From Gracilibacillus ureilyticus (GTDB lineage Bacteria; Bacillota; Bacilli; Bacillales; Amphibacillaceae), in assembly GCF_900111195.1 (NCBI RefSeq), contig NZ_FOGL01000015.1:59848-123847 (forward strand): a DNA stretch of 64,000 nucleotides, given 5' to 3'. The position numbers were made by a program, and so were the translations under genes. Below, in pieces: positions 35,839 to 44,771 of this stretch. The notes beneath the pieces were generated by a model. The model worked only from the letters and a program-made list of their open reading frames with translations. It had not been told where the DNA came from and ran no database searches. Numbering within the stretch: position 1 is the stretch's first letter; every line of letters starts with the position of its first letter.

Positions 35839-36468
35839 ATGGAGACAGATGTACCAAAAATAAAGATCGCCGTAAATGGGGGAATCGGATTTGGAGCAAA
35901 GCTGAACGCCAAACAGCTTGTAACCATCTCCAAATACATGAATGAAGAGGATGAGCTGGAATTAACCACATTTCAACAGCTATATCTGGAAATTCCTGAG
36001 CATAGAAAAGACGAAATCATTGAGGAGCTGGAAAGCGTTGGGCTGGCCTGTTACCCAGTTGGGAATGTTGTCAAAAGTTTGCGAACATGTAATTTTTGCA
36101 AAGGGGAAGAACGAGAGGGGATGCCGATTGCAAAAGAATTAAACCGGCGATTTGCTGGAAAGCCGGTTCCTTTTACACTAAAGATGGCCTATACAGGCTG
36201 TGCGGTAGGCTGCGGTGAACCTATGCTCAGTGATATCGGTGTGATGAAATTCAAAGACCGTTACAATTTATATATCGGGGGAAAAGCGAAGGGGAAAGAT
36301 GCCGAAGTTGGATATTTACTGAAGGAAGGTCTGACACCGGAAGAATTGTACGATACAGTAGATAAACTTATTGCAGCATATGCCGAAATGGGTAAGAAAC
36401 GAGAGGCATTTTATAAATTCTGCAAGAGAGTTGATATCGATCAATTAAATGAAAACAAAATAATGTAA
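35839..36468 (+). CDS. Short nitrite/sulfite-reductase-like (siroheme-type) protein
   Basis: The 209-residue product covers a ferredoxin-like half-domain plus a cysteine-bearing part of nitrite/sulfite reductases: NGGIGFGAKLNAKQLVTIS at the N-terminus, VGNVVKSLRTCNFCKGEE, then AYTGCAVGCGEPMLSDIG. The distal pair keeps the C-x3-C spacing of siroheme-4Fe4S ligands, but the proximal pair is C-x2-C rather than the usual C-x5-C. Full reductases are over 500 residues, so this is a compact relative, seen near CsoR/CstR-type genes in Firmicutes. A role in sulfite or persulfide redox chemistry is inferred only. The MFS gene follows 18 bp later. Confidence 0.75.
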   Translation: METDVPKIKIAVNGGIGFGAKLNAKQLVTISKYMNEEDELELTTFQQLYLEIPEHRKDEIIEELESVGLACYPVGNVVKSLRTCNFCKGEEREGMPIAKELNRRFAGKPVPFTLKMAYTGCAVGCGEPMLSDIGVMKFKDRYNLYIGGKAKGKDAEVGYLLKEGLTPEELYDTVDKLIAAYAEMGKKREAFYKFCKRVDIDQLNENKIM

Positions 36469-36486
36469 TATTGGGGGTACATCATT

Positions 36487-37914
36487 ATGTCAACAAATAC
36501 AATTTCACAACCAGATCCAAATCGCTGGAAAGCACTGGCATTGTTATGCTTTGCGAATTTCCTTGTAATGATGGATTCGGCAATTATTCAGATTGCCCTG
36601 CCATCGATTAAAGAAACACTTGGTTACAGTCAGGAAAATTTACAATGGGTAATGAGTGCATTTCTTATTTTCTTTGGGGGATTCTTATTATTAGGCGGAA
36701 GGTTAGCAGATTTATTCGGAAACCGGCGCATCTTTAATTTTGGTGTTATCATTTTAATCATTTCTTCCTTATTTGCAGGAATAGCCTGGAGCGAAATGAG
36801 TCTCAACGTCTCAAGGGCAGTTCAAGGATTAGGATCTGCATTCATTGCGCCAGCTGCACTTTCCCTTATTATGATCCTGTTTTCTTCCAATAGTAAAGAA
36901 ATGGGCAAAGCCCTTGCATTCTGGGGTCTGTCCGGGGCAGCGGGTGGTGCTTTGGGTATCGTTATGGGTGGTATCATTACAGAGTTTGTCGGCTGGCGCT
37001 GGACATTATTGATCTATGTTCCACTTGGTATCATTGTGCTTCTCCTGTCTCCAAAGCTTTTACAAAAGTCAGGAAGTAAAGCAACCGGCCGTGTCGATTA
37101 TATTGGCGCAATATTAGTGACCATTTCTTCCATGCTCATTGTTTATGGAATTGTAACAGCAGAGCATAGTGGCTGGCAGTCCATCAATACCATTCTGCCA
37201 TTATCAATAGGGGCTGTATTGTTCATCGTATTTATCATCGTACAGTCGAAAACAAAAGAACCGCTCATGCCACTTAATATTTTTAAGACACCGAATCTTG
37301 CGATAGGAAATATTTCTGTTTTCTTAATAGCAGCTTCATGGTTCCCGCTCGTATATATTCTTGTTTTATACTTGCAGCAGATTTTACAGCTCTCTCCATT
37401 TATTGCAGCGATGGCGATGCTGCCAATGCCAATTTTTATGGCCATCTTCATGGTTGCCATTGCGGAAAAAGTAATGGAGAAGTTCGGAATTAAGAAGACA
37501 CTTGTTACGGGATTTGTCTTGCTTGGAGCAGCGGGGATTTTATTTTCCCAAACAGCCGGCGTTGATGGAAACTACTGGACAAATGTCTTGCTTGCTTCCT
37601 TAATAGCATCTTTAGGTAATGCCCTTGCCTATTTACCTGCTACAACAGCATCCGTATCAGAAGTGGAATCAGGAAGGTCAGGTATTGCATCTGGTTTATA
37701 TAATACTTTTTACCAAATTGGCTCGGCGGTAGGTCTTGCTGTAATAGTGGCTATTGCCGGTGCAACTACTGCTTCAAGTACAGCAGAATCACAGACAGGT
37801 GCCTTGAATGCAGGCTTCCAGCAGGGATTTTTCTGGATAGGAATAATCGCATTGATTGGATTTGTGCTTGCACTTCTGTTCACACGATCTACAAAGGCTG
37901 GAAAAAACGAATAA
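36487..37914 (+). CDS. MFS transporter, DHA2 (14-span) type
   Basis: The 475-residue integral membrane protein matches the EmrB/QacA drug:proton antiporter family. It has 14 hydrophobic segments, NFLVMMDSAIIQIALPSI in helix 1, motif A as GGRLADLFGNRRIF and motif C-like GGALGIVMGGIITEFVGWRW. It is the last gene of the operon with the siroheme-type protein and faces csoR/copA downstream, where a new promoter starts. Exported substrate unknown; position suggests a thiol, sulfur compound or metal complex. Confidence 0.88.
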   Translation: MSTNTISQPDPNRWKALALLCFANFLVMMDSAIIQIALPSIKETLGYSQENLQWVMSAFLIFFGGFLLLGGRLADLFGNRRIFNFGVIILIISSLFAGIAWSEMSLNVSRAVQGLGSAFIAPAALSLIMILFSSNSKEMGKALAFWGLSGAAGGALGIVMGGIITEFVGWRWTLLIYVPLGIIVLLLSPKLLQKSGSKATGRVDYIGAILVTISSMLIVYGIVTAEHSGWQSINTILPLSIGAVLFIVFIIVQSKTKEPLMPLNIFKTPNLAIGNISVFLIAASWFPLVYILVLYLQQILQLSPFIAAMAMLPMPIFMAIFMVAIAEKVMEKFGIKKTLVTGFVLLGAAGILFSQTAGVDGNYWTNVLLASLIASLGNALAYLPATTASVSEVESGRSGIASGLYNTFYQIGSAVGLAVIVAIAGATTASSTAESQTGALNAGFQQGFFWIGIIALIGFVLALLFTRSTKAGKNE

Positions 37915-37960
37915 TGCCCTTGTGAACTTTTATTGAATGGAGCCGAAAGTTCTCTTTTAT

Positions 37961-37989
37961 TTGACAATAATACCATAAGGGGGTATAGT
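37961..37989 (+). promoter_or_regulatory. csoR-copA-copZ promoter with CsoR operator in the spacer
   Basis: TTGACA (37961-37966) and TATAGT (37984-37989) with a 17-bp spacer. The operator ATACCATAAGGGGGTAT at 37970-37986 overlaps spacer and -10, so CsoR should repress until copper binds. Confidence 0.85.
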
Positions 37990-38020
37990 ATAAATATAAT
38001 AAAAAAAGGAAGTGATTTAT

Positions 38021-38323
38021 TTGGATAAGTTCTTACATGACCACCCAAGTAAACCTAGAACGCAGGATGAAAAGCAAAAAGTAATAAATCGTTTAAAACG
38101 TATAGAAGGACAAGTCCGCGGAATACAGAAAATGGTGGAAGAAGACAGGTATTGTGTTGATATTTTAGTGCAAATCAGTGCAATTCAATCCGCGTTAAAA
38201 AATGTTGGTTTCTCTGTCACAGAACGACACCTTAATCATTGTGTCAGTGATGCGATCAAGCAAGGTGACGGGAAAGCAACGATTGATGAATTAATGAGTG
38301 TAATGAAGCAGTTTTCCAAGTAA
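38021..38323 (+). CDS. csoR: CsoR copper-sensing repressor
   Basis: The 100-residue all-helical protein has the CsoR core [20 protein letters not shown] and [12 protein letters not shown]. Cys45, His70 and Cys74 keep the exact spacing of the Cu(I) ligands in characterised CsoR proteins (+25, +29). This is the copper type rather than the persulfide-sensing CstR type, which lacks the His. The TTG at 38021 is 9 bases after AAAGGA; a GTG at 38012 is too close. It is autoregulated through the operator just upstream and is the only protein of this family in the window, yet similar operators occur at several other genes. Confidence 0.93.
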   Translation: MDKFLHDHPSKPRTQDEKQKVINRLKRIEGQVRGIQKMVEEDRYCVDILVQISAIQSALKNVGFSVTERHLNHCVSDAIKQGDGKATIDELMSVMKQFSK

Positions 38324-38337
38324 GGAGGGGAACAATT

Positions 38338-40722
38338 ATGGGAGAAACAAATCATGCAACACTTGGTATAACAGGAATGACCTGTGCTGCTTGTTCAACC
38401 CGAATTGAAAAGGTATTAAATAAAATGGATGGAGTCGAAGCTCAAGTCAATTTAACGACAGAAAAAGCAACCGTAGAATATGATTCTAAGAAAACTTCCA
38501 TTGAAGATATTACGCAAAAAATCGAAAAAGTTGGCTACGGTGTTTTAATGGAGAAAGCAGAGTTAGATGTGTTTGGAATGACTTGTGCTGCATGTTCAAC
38601 CCGAATAGAAAAAGTCTTGAACAAGCAAGATGGTGTTAAGTCTGCATCTGTAAACTTAACAACAGAATCAGCATCAATAAAGTATAACCCTGGTTTGGTT
38701 AACCAGAAAGCAATTATTGAGAAAATTAAAACACTCGGCTATGATGCGAAGCCAAAAGCGGAAGCAGCAGAAAAACAAACACATAAAGAAAAAGAAATTA
38801 AGAATATGAAAACAAAATTAATCATTTCTGCTGTTTTATCTGCACCGCTTCTAGTAACAATGCTTGTTCATTTATTTAATTTGGCGATACCAGCTATCTT
38901 TATGAATCCATGGTTCCAATTCGCTTTAGCAACACCTGTTCAGTTTATTATCGGCTGGCAATTTTATGTTGGGGCATATAAGAACCTTCGTAATGGTGGA
39001 GCGAACATGGATGTGCTTGTGGCATTAGGTACGAGTGCGGCGTATTTCTACAGTTTATACGAAGCGTTTAAGACAATTGGCAATCCAGACTATATGGCGC
39101 ATTTATACTTTGAAACAAGTGCAGTATTAATTACGTTGATATTATTTGGTAAGTATCTGGAAGCAAGAGCGAAGAGCCAAACAACGAATGCTCTGTCTTC
39201 TTTACTTAATTTACAGGCAAAAGAAGCACGTGTGATCAGAAATGGCGAGGAAACAATGATACCAGTCGAAGAAGTTGCCGTTGGGGATCGCTTGGTTGTC
39301 AAACCAGGTGAGAAAATACCTGTTGACGGTATTGTAGTGAAAGGAAGAACTTCTGTTGATGAATCGATGATTACAGGGGAATCTATTCCAATTGAAAAAG
39401 AAATAGATGCTAACGTAATAGGGTCAACGATCAATAAAAATGGTTCGATTGAAATGGAAGCGACCAAAGTCGGGAAAGATACAGCCCTTGCTTCGATTGT
39501 AAAAATTGTGGAGGATGCCCAAGGTTCGAAAGCGCCAATCCAGCGATTAGCTGATATCATTTCAGGTTATTTCGTACCGATTGTTGTAGGGATAGCCATT
39601 CTCACATTTGTCATATGGATCGCTTTCGTCGAACCTGGCCAGTTTGAACCAGCGTTAGTTGCAGCAATTGCTGTCCTAGTTATTGCATGTCCTTGTGCTT
39701 TAGGGCTTGCAACACCTACATCCATTATGGTTGGAACAGGAAAAGCTGCAGAGAATGGAATTCTGTTTAAAGGCGGAGAGCACCTTGAACGTACACATGC
39801 CTTAAACGCAATCGTGTTGGATAAAACAGGGACAATCACAAAAGGTAAACCAGAAGTGACAGACTTTACTGGTGATGAGGAAACATTACAGCTGCTTGCA
39901 AGTGCGGAGAAAGGCTCAGAACACCCGCTTGCAGAAGCAATTGTTGCCTATGCAACCGAAAAAAATATCGAATTGGTTGATGTGGATGACTTTACTGCAA
40001 TACCTGGACATGGTATCGAGGTAACGATCTCAAACAAGCATATTCTTGTTGGTAACCGCAAACTGATGCAGAATCACCAAATTGATGTTGGCGGGGCAGA
40101 ACAAGAATTGATTGATTATGAGATAGAAGGAAAAACAGCGATGTTAATCGCAATGGACGGACAGTTCCGTGGAATTGTTTCAGTCGCTGATACCATTAAA
40201 GAAACAGCACCACAAGCAATCAGAGAATTAAAAGAACAAGGCTTGGAAGTTATCATGTTAACAGGGGATAATGAACGAACGGCACAAGCAATTGCCAAAC
40301 AGGTTGGTATCGATAAAGTAATTGCTCAAGTTTTACCAGAGGAAAAAGCAGATAAAGTGAAAGAAATTCAGGATCGAGGTAAAAAGGTTGCAATGGTCGG
40401 TGATGGGGTAAACGATGCCCCAGCATTAGCAATCGCCGATATCGGAATTGCGATAGGAACGGGAACGGAAGTAGCAATTGAAGCTGCCGATGTCACGATT
40501 CTTGGTGGTGAATTATTGCTTATACCTAAAGCAATCAAAATAAGCCATGCTACAATCAAGAATATCCGCCAAAACCTGTTCTGGGCATTCGGTTACAATA
40601 CTGCAGGAGTCCCGATTGCGGCTTTAGGGTTATTGGCTCCTTGGATTGCTGGTGCAGCAATGGCATTAAGTTCAGTAAGTGTTGTCTCTAACTCATTACG
40701 CTTAAAACGAGTCAAATTATAA
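38338..40722 (+). CDS. copA: Copper-exporting P1B-type ATPase CopA
   Basis: The 794-residue ATPase has two N-terminal HMA domains (each [15 protein letters not shown], about residues 11-25 and 79-93), eight expected membrane spans, the Cu(I)-transport CPC motif at Cys451-Cys453 ([13 protein letters not shown]), the phosphorylated Asp495 in [10 protein letters not shown], the nucleotide-domain SEHPLAEAI and the hinge [17 protein letters not shown]. It exports Cu(I) at the cost of ATP. The gene is 14 bp after csoR and 27 bp before copZ, the standard Bacillales copper operon. Confidence 0.96.
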   Translation: MGETNHATLGITGMTCAACSTRIEKVLNKMDGVEAQVNLTTEKATVEYDSKKTSIEDITQKIEKVGYGVLMEKAELDVFGMTCAACSTRIEKVLNKQDGVKSASVNLTTESASIKYNPGLVNQKAIIEKIKTLGYDAKPKAEAAEKQTHKEKEIKNMKTKLIISAVLSAPLLVTMLVHLFNLAIPAIFMNPWFQFALATPVQFIIGWQFYVGAYKNLRNGGANMDVLVALGTSAAYFYSLYEAFKTIGNPDYMAHLYFETSAVLITLILFGKYLEARAKSQTTNALSSLLNLQAKEARVIRNGEETMIPVEEVAVGDRLVVKPGEKIPVDGIVVKGRTSVDESMITGESIPIEKEIDANVIGSTINKNGSIEMEATKVGKDTALASIVKIVEDAQGSKAPIQRLADIISGYFVPIVVGIAILTFVIWIAFVEPGQFEPALVAAIAVLVIACPCALGLATPTSIMVGTGKAAENGILFKGGEHLERTHALNAIVLDKTGTITKGKPEVTDFTGDEETLQLLASAEKGSEHPLAEAIVAYATEKNIELVDVDDFTAIPGHGIEVTISNKHILVGNRKLMQNHQIDVGGAEQELIDYEIEGKTAMLIAMDGQFRGIVSVADTIKETAPQAIRELKEQGLEVIMLTGDNERTAQAIAKQVGIDKVIAQVLPEEKADKVKEIQDRGKKVAMVGDGVNDAPALAIADIGIAIGTGTEVAIEAADVTILGGELLLIPKAIKISHATIKNIRQNLFWAFGYNTAGVPIAALGLLAPWIAGAAMALSSVSVVSNSLRLKRVKL

Positions 40723-40749
40723 AGTCCACTGTAAAGGAGGTGATAGGCC

Positions 40750-40956
40750 ATGGAAAAAACGTTAAACGTACAAGGCATGACATGCGGTCATTGCAAAATG
40801 TCAGTTGAAGGGGCATTAAAAGAATTAGATGGCGTGTCAGCTGCTGAAGTTAATTTAGAAGTTGGCAGTGTTGATGTTACTTTTGATGAATCCAAAGTAA
40901 CTGTTGCTGCAATGAAAGAAGCGATTGAAGAACAAGGTTATGAGGTGGAAGACTAA
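40750..40956 (+). CDS. copZ: Copper chaperone CopZ
   Basis: The 68-residue HMA-domain chaperone has the Cu(I) site GMTCGHCKMSVEGAL and the C-terminal AAMKEAIEEQGYEVED. It delivers Cu(I) to CopA or to CsoR. AAAGGAGG lies 8 bases before the ATG. It is a clear paralogue of the 34428 protein but more closely linked to copA. Confidence 0.95.
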   Translation: MEKTLNVQGMTCGHCKMSVEGALKELDGVSAAEVNLEVGSVDVTFDESKVTVAAMKEAIEEQGYEVED

Positions 40957-40961
40957 TATAT

Positions 40962-41000
40962 GAAAAAGCTGGTTTTCAGTTATGGAAACCAGCTTTTTCA
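40962..41000 (+). terminator. Terminator of csoR-copA-copZ
   Basis: GAAAAAGCTGGTTT (40962-40975) and AAACCAGCTTTTTC (40986-40999) form a perfect 14-bp stem with U- and A-runs at each end. Confidence 0.9.
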
Positions 41001-41478
41001 TTATAGAGCTGTAGCCTGGGAACAGGAGAAGTGACTATCCATTTCTAATGTAGTAGAGTTTTTCATATTTCAGACCACCTTTTGTATTGTAATTCTAGCA
41101 CGTAGTACAGTGAGGACTGAAAAAAATTTATCTTATCTTAATTGGGATCCCAGCTATATTAAGGGTGAAGGCTTTCTTTATTTTGACAAGAAATGAAGGT
41201 AAGTCACTGCGATATACAGTATCAATATATTCTTAAAGAAACAGCTTGCATAACGTAACTCACGGATAATCTTTCTTTCTTACTGATGTTTGACTGTATG
41301 CATGAAACTGACCTAAGCTGCTCCTGGGTGATTAAATCAAATTGCTTCCATTCATTTGTATAAAGAGAAATTATGTTGACAGCGACCGCTATTCAGTGAT
41401 ACTATGTACTTGTAGTAAGTAATACTGAATACCAGTAATAATGAGTACTGAGAAAATATAGAAAAATGGGTGAGAAAT
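41001..41478. other. Intergenic region with PadR-type operator candidates
   Basis: No gene is seen in the first 350 bp. Just before the PadR gene (41393-41450) short inverted or repeated TACT/AGTA elements occur (TACTTGTAGTA; AATACTGAATACCAGTA; GAGTACTGAG), a likely autoregulatory binding region. Confidence 0.4.
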
Positions 41479-41817
41479 TTGGAAAATATCACAGAGATGC
41501 TGAAAGGAGTACTGGAGGGTTGTGTGCTTGAGATCATCAGTCGCGGCGAAACTTACGGCTATGAAATCACACAGCAGCTGCGCGAACTTGGCTTCACTGA
41601 TGTGGTTGAGGGGACAGTTTATACGATTACGATGCGACTTGAGAAGAACAAACTGGTGGATATTGAGAAAAAGAAATCCAATGTGGGCCCCCCAAGAAAA
41701 TTTTACAAACTTAACACAGCAGGTCAGGAAAGACTCGAAGTTTTCTGGGAAAGATGGGAATTCGTTTCAAGTAAAATTAATGAATTGAAATCGAAAGAAA
41801 TCCAAAGGAGAAGATAA
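41479..41817 (+). CDS. PadR-family transcriptional regulator
   Basis: The 112-residue protein is a PadR winged-helix regulator: [20 protein letters not shown] at the N-terminus, [17 protein letters not shown] and [20 protein letters not shown]. The TTG at 41479 fits family N-termini better than the GTG at 41470 and lies about 7 bases from GGTGAG. These proteins repress drug-response or envelope-stress genes. It overlaps by spacing with a DUF1048 gene that starts 1 bp after its stop, the usual PadR-DUF1048 couple. Confidence 0.88.
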   Translation: MENITEMLKGVLEGCVLEIISRGETYGYEITQQLRELGFTDVVEGTVYTITMRLEKNKLVDIEKKKSNVGPPRKFYKLNTAGQERLEVFWERWEFVSSKINELKSKEIQRRR

Positions 41818-41818
41818 C

Positions 41819-42157
41819 ATGAGTATTATGGAAAAGATTATTGGTGATCTGAATGACAAGCGGGAATGGAAGGCGATGGAGAAGCGGGCAAAGGGGCTTC
41901 CCGTGGAATATTATAATGCCTATAAAGCTATCCAAAAATATATGTGGACTACTGGCGGTCTCACTAACTGGGATGACATAAACCGTATTTTTAACGGCAT
42001 TATAGATATGTTTGAGGAAGGAGCAGTGTCTGGAAAGAAAGTCACTGACCTTACAGGCGAGGACGTAGCCTCATTTTGCGAAGAATTAGTGAAGGACGCG
42101 GCAACATGGAAAGATAAACATCGCGAAAAGTTGAATGAAACGATTGGGCGTGAATAG
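41819..42157 (+). CDS. DUF1048 domain protein
   Basis: The 112-residue helical protein matches DUF1048, which commonly accompanies PadR regulators: [37 protein letters not shown], then [20 protein letters not shown] and [20 protein letters not shown] precedes the ATG. Function unknown; it may act as a small partner or effector of the PadR protein. Confidence 0.87.
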   Translation: MSIMEKIIGDLNDKREWKAMEKRAKGLPVEYYNAYKAIQKYMWTTGGLTNWDDINRIFNGIIDMFEEGAVSGKKVTDLTGEDVASFCEELVKDAATWKDKHREKLNETIGRE

Positions 42158-42192
42158 TTCAAGTAAAGGGGAATTGAATTTTATGATGCTAA

Positions 42193-42222
42193 AAAGAAAG
42201 CAGGCGGCTGCCTGCTTTCTTT
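42193..42222. terminator. Terminator between convergent DUF1048 and small gene
   Basis: AAAGAAAGCAGGC (42193-42205) pairs perfectly with GCCTGCTTTCTTT (42210-42222) around GGCT; its A- and T-rich ends suit both strands. Confidence 0.85.
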
Positions 42223-42388
42223 ACTCTATCCATATAACGTTCCATATTGGCCCTTGTCTTAAATGCGAATTTAATTTCTTTGCAAGCAAATCTGCAGCAG
42301 AGAAATCAGAAAAAGTTTTATTCAAATCGCTGTTTGAGTCTTTTAAGGTTTCTGTTTCCCCATTAACGTCTCGTACAATAACGAACAT
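42221..42388 (-). CDS. Small conserved-looking protein, 55 residues
   Basis: A minus-strand ATG at 42388 with AAGGAG 9-10 bases upstream opens a 55-residue frame: VIVRDVNGETETLKDSNSDL, then FSDFSAADLLAKKLNSHL and GPIWNVIWIE. It ends precisely at the bidirectional terminator, and its balanced composition and start signals argue for a real gene although it is short. The protein looks like a small beta-alpha domain. I do not recognise the family. Confidence 0.65.
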   Translation of the reverse strand: MFVIVRDVNGETETLKDSNSDLNKTFSDFSAADLLAKKLNSHLRQGPIWNVIWIE

Positions 42389-42534
42389 TGGGTCATCTCC
42401 TTAATTTCAGACTGATTTTTTGCTGTATCATAAGTATCTCATACAAAGAAGCAAGTGTAAACCAAGCATTCGACATATAGTTGATGAAAGAGTGAAAATT
42501 GAATATTGACAAATATGCTGGAAAAATTTATGAT

Positions 42535-42550
42535 TTGGTTGGATGACCAA
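42535..42550. promoter_or_regulatory. TetR operator, copy 1
   Basis: TTGGTTGGATGACCAA, an inverted repeat TTGGT-N6-ACCAA just before the TetR gene; the same site with one base changed lies at 43140-43155. Confidence 0.75.
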
Positions 42551-42567
42551 AAAGTGAGGTGAATAAA

Positions 42568-43122
42568 TTGCATAAGCAGGATAAACGCCAACTGTTAATT
42601 GATGCTGCATACAAGGTATTTGCGAGAAAAGGTTACAAGGATGCTTCCATAAAAGAAATCGCAGAATATGCGGATATAACACCAGGGCTTGTTCACTATT
42701 ATTTTAATAGTAAAGAGGAGTTATTTTTTGCTGTACAGGAAAAAGCGCAAAAGGAATACCATGCACAATATATTGATGCAGATAAAGATTCGACTTCTTT
42801 AAAAGAAGTGATGGAAGAGATTAAAAATCGCGCGATAGAGAATCCTGACTGGTATCGATTACGGTATGAAAGTTATGCTCATGGGATAAAGGATAAAGTT
42901 TTTCAGGAGAATGTGTCCGCTTTTTTGAAAAAAGGGAGAGAGAGCATCGAATGGCCATTAAATGAATTGGCTCCAGGAAAATCAGGGAATACGGAATTGG
43001 CGGGAATTCTATTGGCCTGTTTTGATGGCCTGGCATTACAGAAAATCGTCGATGAAGAATTTGATATAGACCTAGCATATGAAATTCTGTCAGAGCTGAT
43101 TAGTACATATATCAAGAAATAA
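42568..43122 (+). CDS. TetR-family transcriptional repressor
   Basis: The 184-residue protein has the TetR N-terminal HTH (LLIDAAYKVFARKGYKDASI, then KEIAEYADITPGLVHYYFNS) and a divergent helical ligand domain. A TTG at 42568 is 6 bases after GAGGTG; a GTG at 42559 is the alternative. Matching operators before it and before the following serine-hydrolase gene indicate that it represses both. Confidence 0.88.
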   Translation: MHKQDKRQLLIDAAYKVFARKGYKDASIKEIAEYADITPGLVHYYFNSKEELFFAVQEKAQKEYHAQYIDADKDSTSLKEVMEEIKNRAIENPDWYRLRYESYAHGIKDKVFQENVSAFLKKGRESIEWPLNELAPGKSGNTELAGILLACFDGLALQKIVDEEFDIDLAYEILSELISTYIKK

Positions 43123-43139
43123 ATTTTTTTAACTATAAA

Positions 43140-43155
43140 TTGGTTGGGTGACCAA
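43140..43155. promoter_or_regulatory. TetR operator, copy 2
   Basis: TTGGTTGGGTGACCAA, within the longer inverted repeat 43138-43157, between the tetR stop and the serine-hydrolase ribosome site. Confidence 0.75.
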
Positions 43156-43175
43156 TTAAGAGAGGAGGAAATAAG

Positions 43176-44591
43176 ATGAGAAGATGGATGATAATAATCT
43201 CTTTTGTAATGCTGCTTGTGATGCCAATATCAGTCTCTGCTGCAGATTCAGAAGTGGATCAGATCGAAAAATATATGGAAGATGCTTTGGAAAAATATAA
43301 TATTCCCGGAGCTTCGTTAGCTGTAGTGAAAGAAGGTAAAGTCATTTTTCAAGACAGCTGGGGGAAGCAAAGTGATGACACCGAAGTGACTGATCAGTCT
43401 TTATTTTTATTAGGGTCATTAAGCAAACCACTTACAAGTCTTGGGATTATGAGGATGGTTGAGAATGGGCAGATAGAGTTAGATGTACCTATTAAGATGT
43501 ATATCCCGGAATTTATTTCAGAACGTTCTCATTTAGAAGATATTACAGTTCGCCAGCTGTTATCACATACAAGCGGATTTTCTGGCTATGCCGGATTGGA
43601 GGTTGCCGATCAAAATGTCCGGGGAGAGAATGCCATTCAGAAGGTATTAGAAAAGATAGATGATTTTTCGCTAATATCTTCACCGGGAGAAACCTATGAA
43701 TATAGTGCGACGAATTATCTGTTGCTTGGATATATCATCGCATCCGTTTCAGGTCAATCATTTCCAGACTATATGGAAGCGGAGGTTTTCCAAGAATTGA
43801 ACATGGAACGTACGGTGTCTACATATGAAAAGGCAGTTGAATTAGGCTATCAAAACGGATATCAGTCATGGTTTGGAAAGCCTGTAAAGAGTGAGGTTAT
43901 TTATGATAACAGCGGCGCACCTTATGGTTATATGGCGTCAAGTGCCCAGGACCTGGCTAATTTTGTAGCTTTCTTACTTAATGAAGGAGATGGCGTTCTT
44001 TCGGAAGAAATGTTTGAGGAGTATGCAGCTCCACAGGTGGAACGTGGGGAAGATGCTTTCTATGGACTGGGCTGGTTTATTTCAACGAAAAAGAATGATC
44101 CTTATTATTTCCACAGTGGATCCACCCCAACTTCATTAGCGCAGCTGCTTGTAGATGAACAGGATGACTTTGGATTTGTGCTATTAACCAATAAACATAA
44201 TATATCAGAAGTTTTACACACAACGTATATGCGGGAAGGCATTAAGCAAATTCTTGAAGGGGAAGGAGTCCCTCAGCTTCCGGATTCTAATTATTCGATG
44301 CAATGGATCACATTGGGAACAAGTGTAGTCCTTTCCTTATTGGTATTATGGAGCCTTTTTCTATTAATCAGGAAAAAAGTGGTGCGGACTAAGTTATGGG
44401 GAGGAACAGGTCTCTTTTCATTTATTATGGCATTTATTCTCATACCAGTTTTAACAAAAATATTCCATGCCCCATGGTACACTATGAAAGTGACAGCACC
44501 TGATATTGCCTTTTTCATTCAATGGACGGTAGGAGTGCTATTAGTTTACGGGGTGAGTGTATTGATAGTGACGTTTCGGAAAATAAGATGA
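43176..44591 (+). CDS. Serine hydrolase of the beta-lactamase/CubicO family, membrane-anchored
   Basis: The 471-residue protein has a signal peptide (about residues 1-22, ending in SVSAAD), a class C-like serine hydrolase domain with SLSK (Ser81 and Lys84), the YSATNYLLLGYI tyrosine motif and the HSGSTP third motif, and four C-terminal hydrophobic segments after about residue 375. Such proteins hydrolyse D-amino-acid peptides or esters at the cell surface. It is likely repressed by the adjacent TetR protein. A paralogue with the same layout is encoded at 61117-62607. Confidence 0.87.
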   Translation: MRRWMIIISFVMLLVMPISVSAADSEVDQIEKYMEDALEKYNIPGASLAVVKEGKVIFQDSWGKQSDDTEVTDQSLFLLGSLSKPLTSLGIMRMVENGQIELDVPIKMYIPEFISERSHLEDITVRQLLSHTSGFSGYAGLEVADQNVRGENAIQKVLEKIDDFSLISSPGETYEYSATNYLLLGYIIASVSGQSFPDYMEAEVFQELNMERTVSTYEKAVELGYQNGYQSWFGKPVKSEVIYDNSGAPYGYMASSAQDLANFVAFLLNEGDGVLSEEMFEEYAAPQVERGEDAFYGLGWFISTKKNDPYYFHSGSTPTSLAQLLVDEQDDFGFVLLTNKHNISEVLHTTYMREGIKQILEGEGVPQLPDSNYSMQWITLGTSVVLSLLVLWSLFLLIRKKVVRTKLWGGTGLFSFIMAFILIPVLTKIFHAPWYTMKVTAPDIAFFIQWTVGVLLVYGVSVLIVTFRKIR

Positions 44592-44620
44592 GAGAATAAA
44601 AGATTGATAGAAAAAATAAA

Positions 44621-44649
44621 TTGACAAAATACCCTATTGGGTATATAGT
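44621..44649 (+). promoter_or_regulatory. Promoter with CstR/CsoR-type operator in the spacer (CoA-disulfide reductase gene)
   Basis: TTGACA (44621-44626) and TATAGT (44644-44649) are 17 bp apart. The perfect palindrome ATACCC-TATT-GGGTAT fills the spacer at 44629-44644. Confidence 0.88.
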
Positions 44650-44661
44650 TGCTTTATGAAC

Positions 44662-44689
44662 AAGTGGTATACCAACCACTTTTTATTTT
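44662..44689 (+). terminator. Leader hairpin between two operators
   Basis: AAGTGGT (44662-44668) pairs with ACCACTT (44675-44681), followed by TTTATTTTA. It lies downstream of the promoter and upstream of a second operator and the coding region, so it may act as a weak leader terminator. A similar hairpin occurs at 46690-46712. Confidence 0.5.
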
Positions 44690-44699
44690 AATCCATCTT

Positions 44700-44715
44700 A
44701 TACCCGTGTAGGTAT
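44700..44715 (+). promoter_or_regulatory. Second operator-like site upstream of CoA-disulfide reductase gene
   Basis: ATACCCGTGTAGGTAT, an imperfect copy of the ATACCC-N4-GGGTAT palindrome, 57 bp before the start codon. Confidence 0.6.
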
Positions 44716-44771
44716 ATGTAAGGATGTTAAAAACAGGAGTACAACGATAAAAACTTTGGAGGTTTTTAATC

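Noticed and set aside
39090..39560. 156-codon minus-strand frame inside copA
   Set aside because: It is a shadow of the copA coding sequence, with Ile/Ser-rich composition and no start signal; copA is certain in the opposite frame.
42135..42404. 89-codon plus-strand frame after DUF1048
   Set aside because: It overlaps the terminator and runs antisense to the better-supported 55-residue minus-strand gene; no ribosome site.
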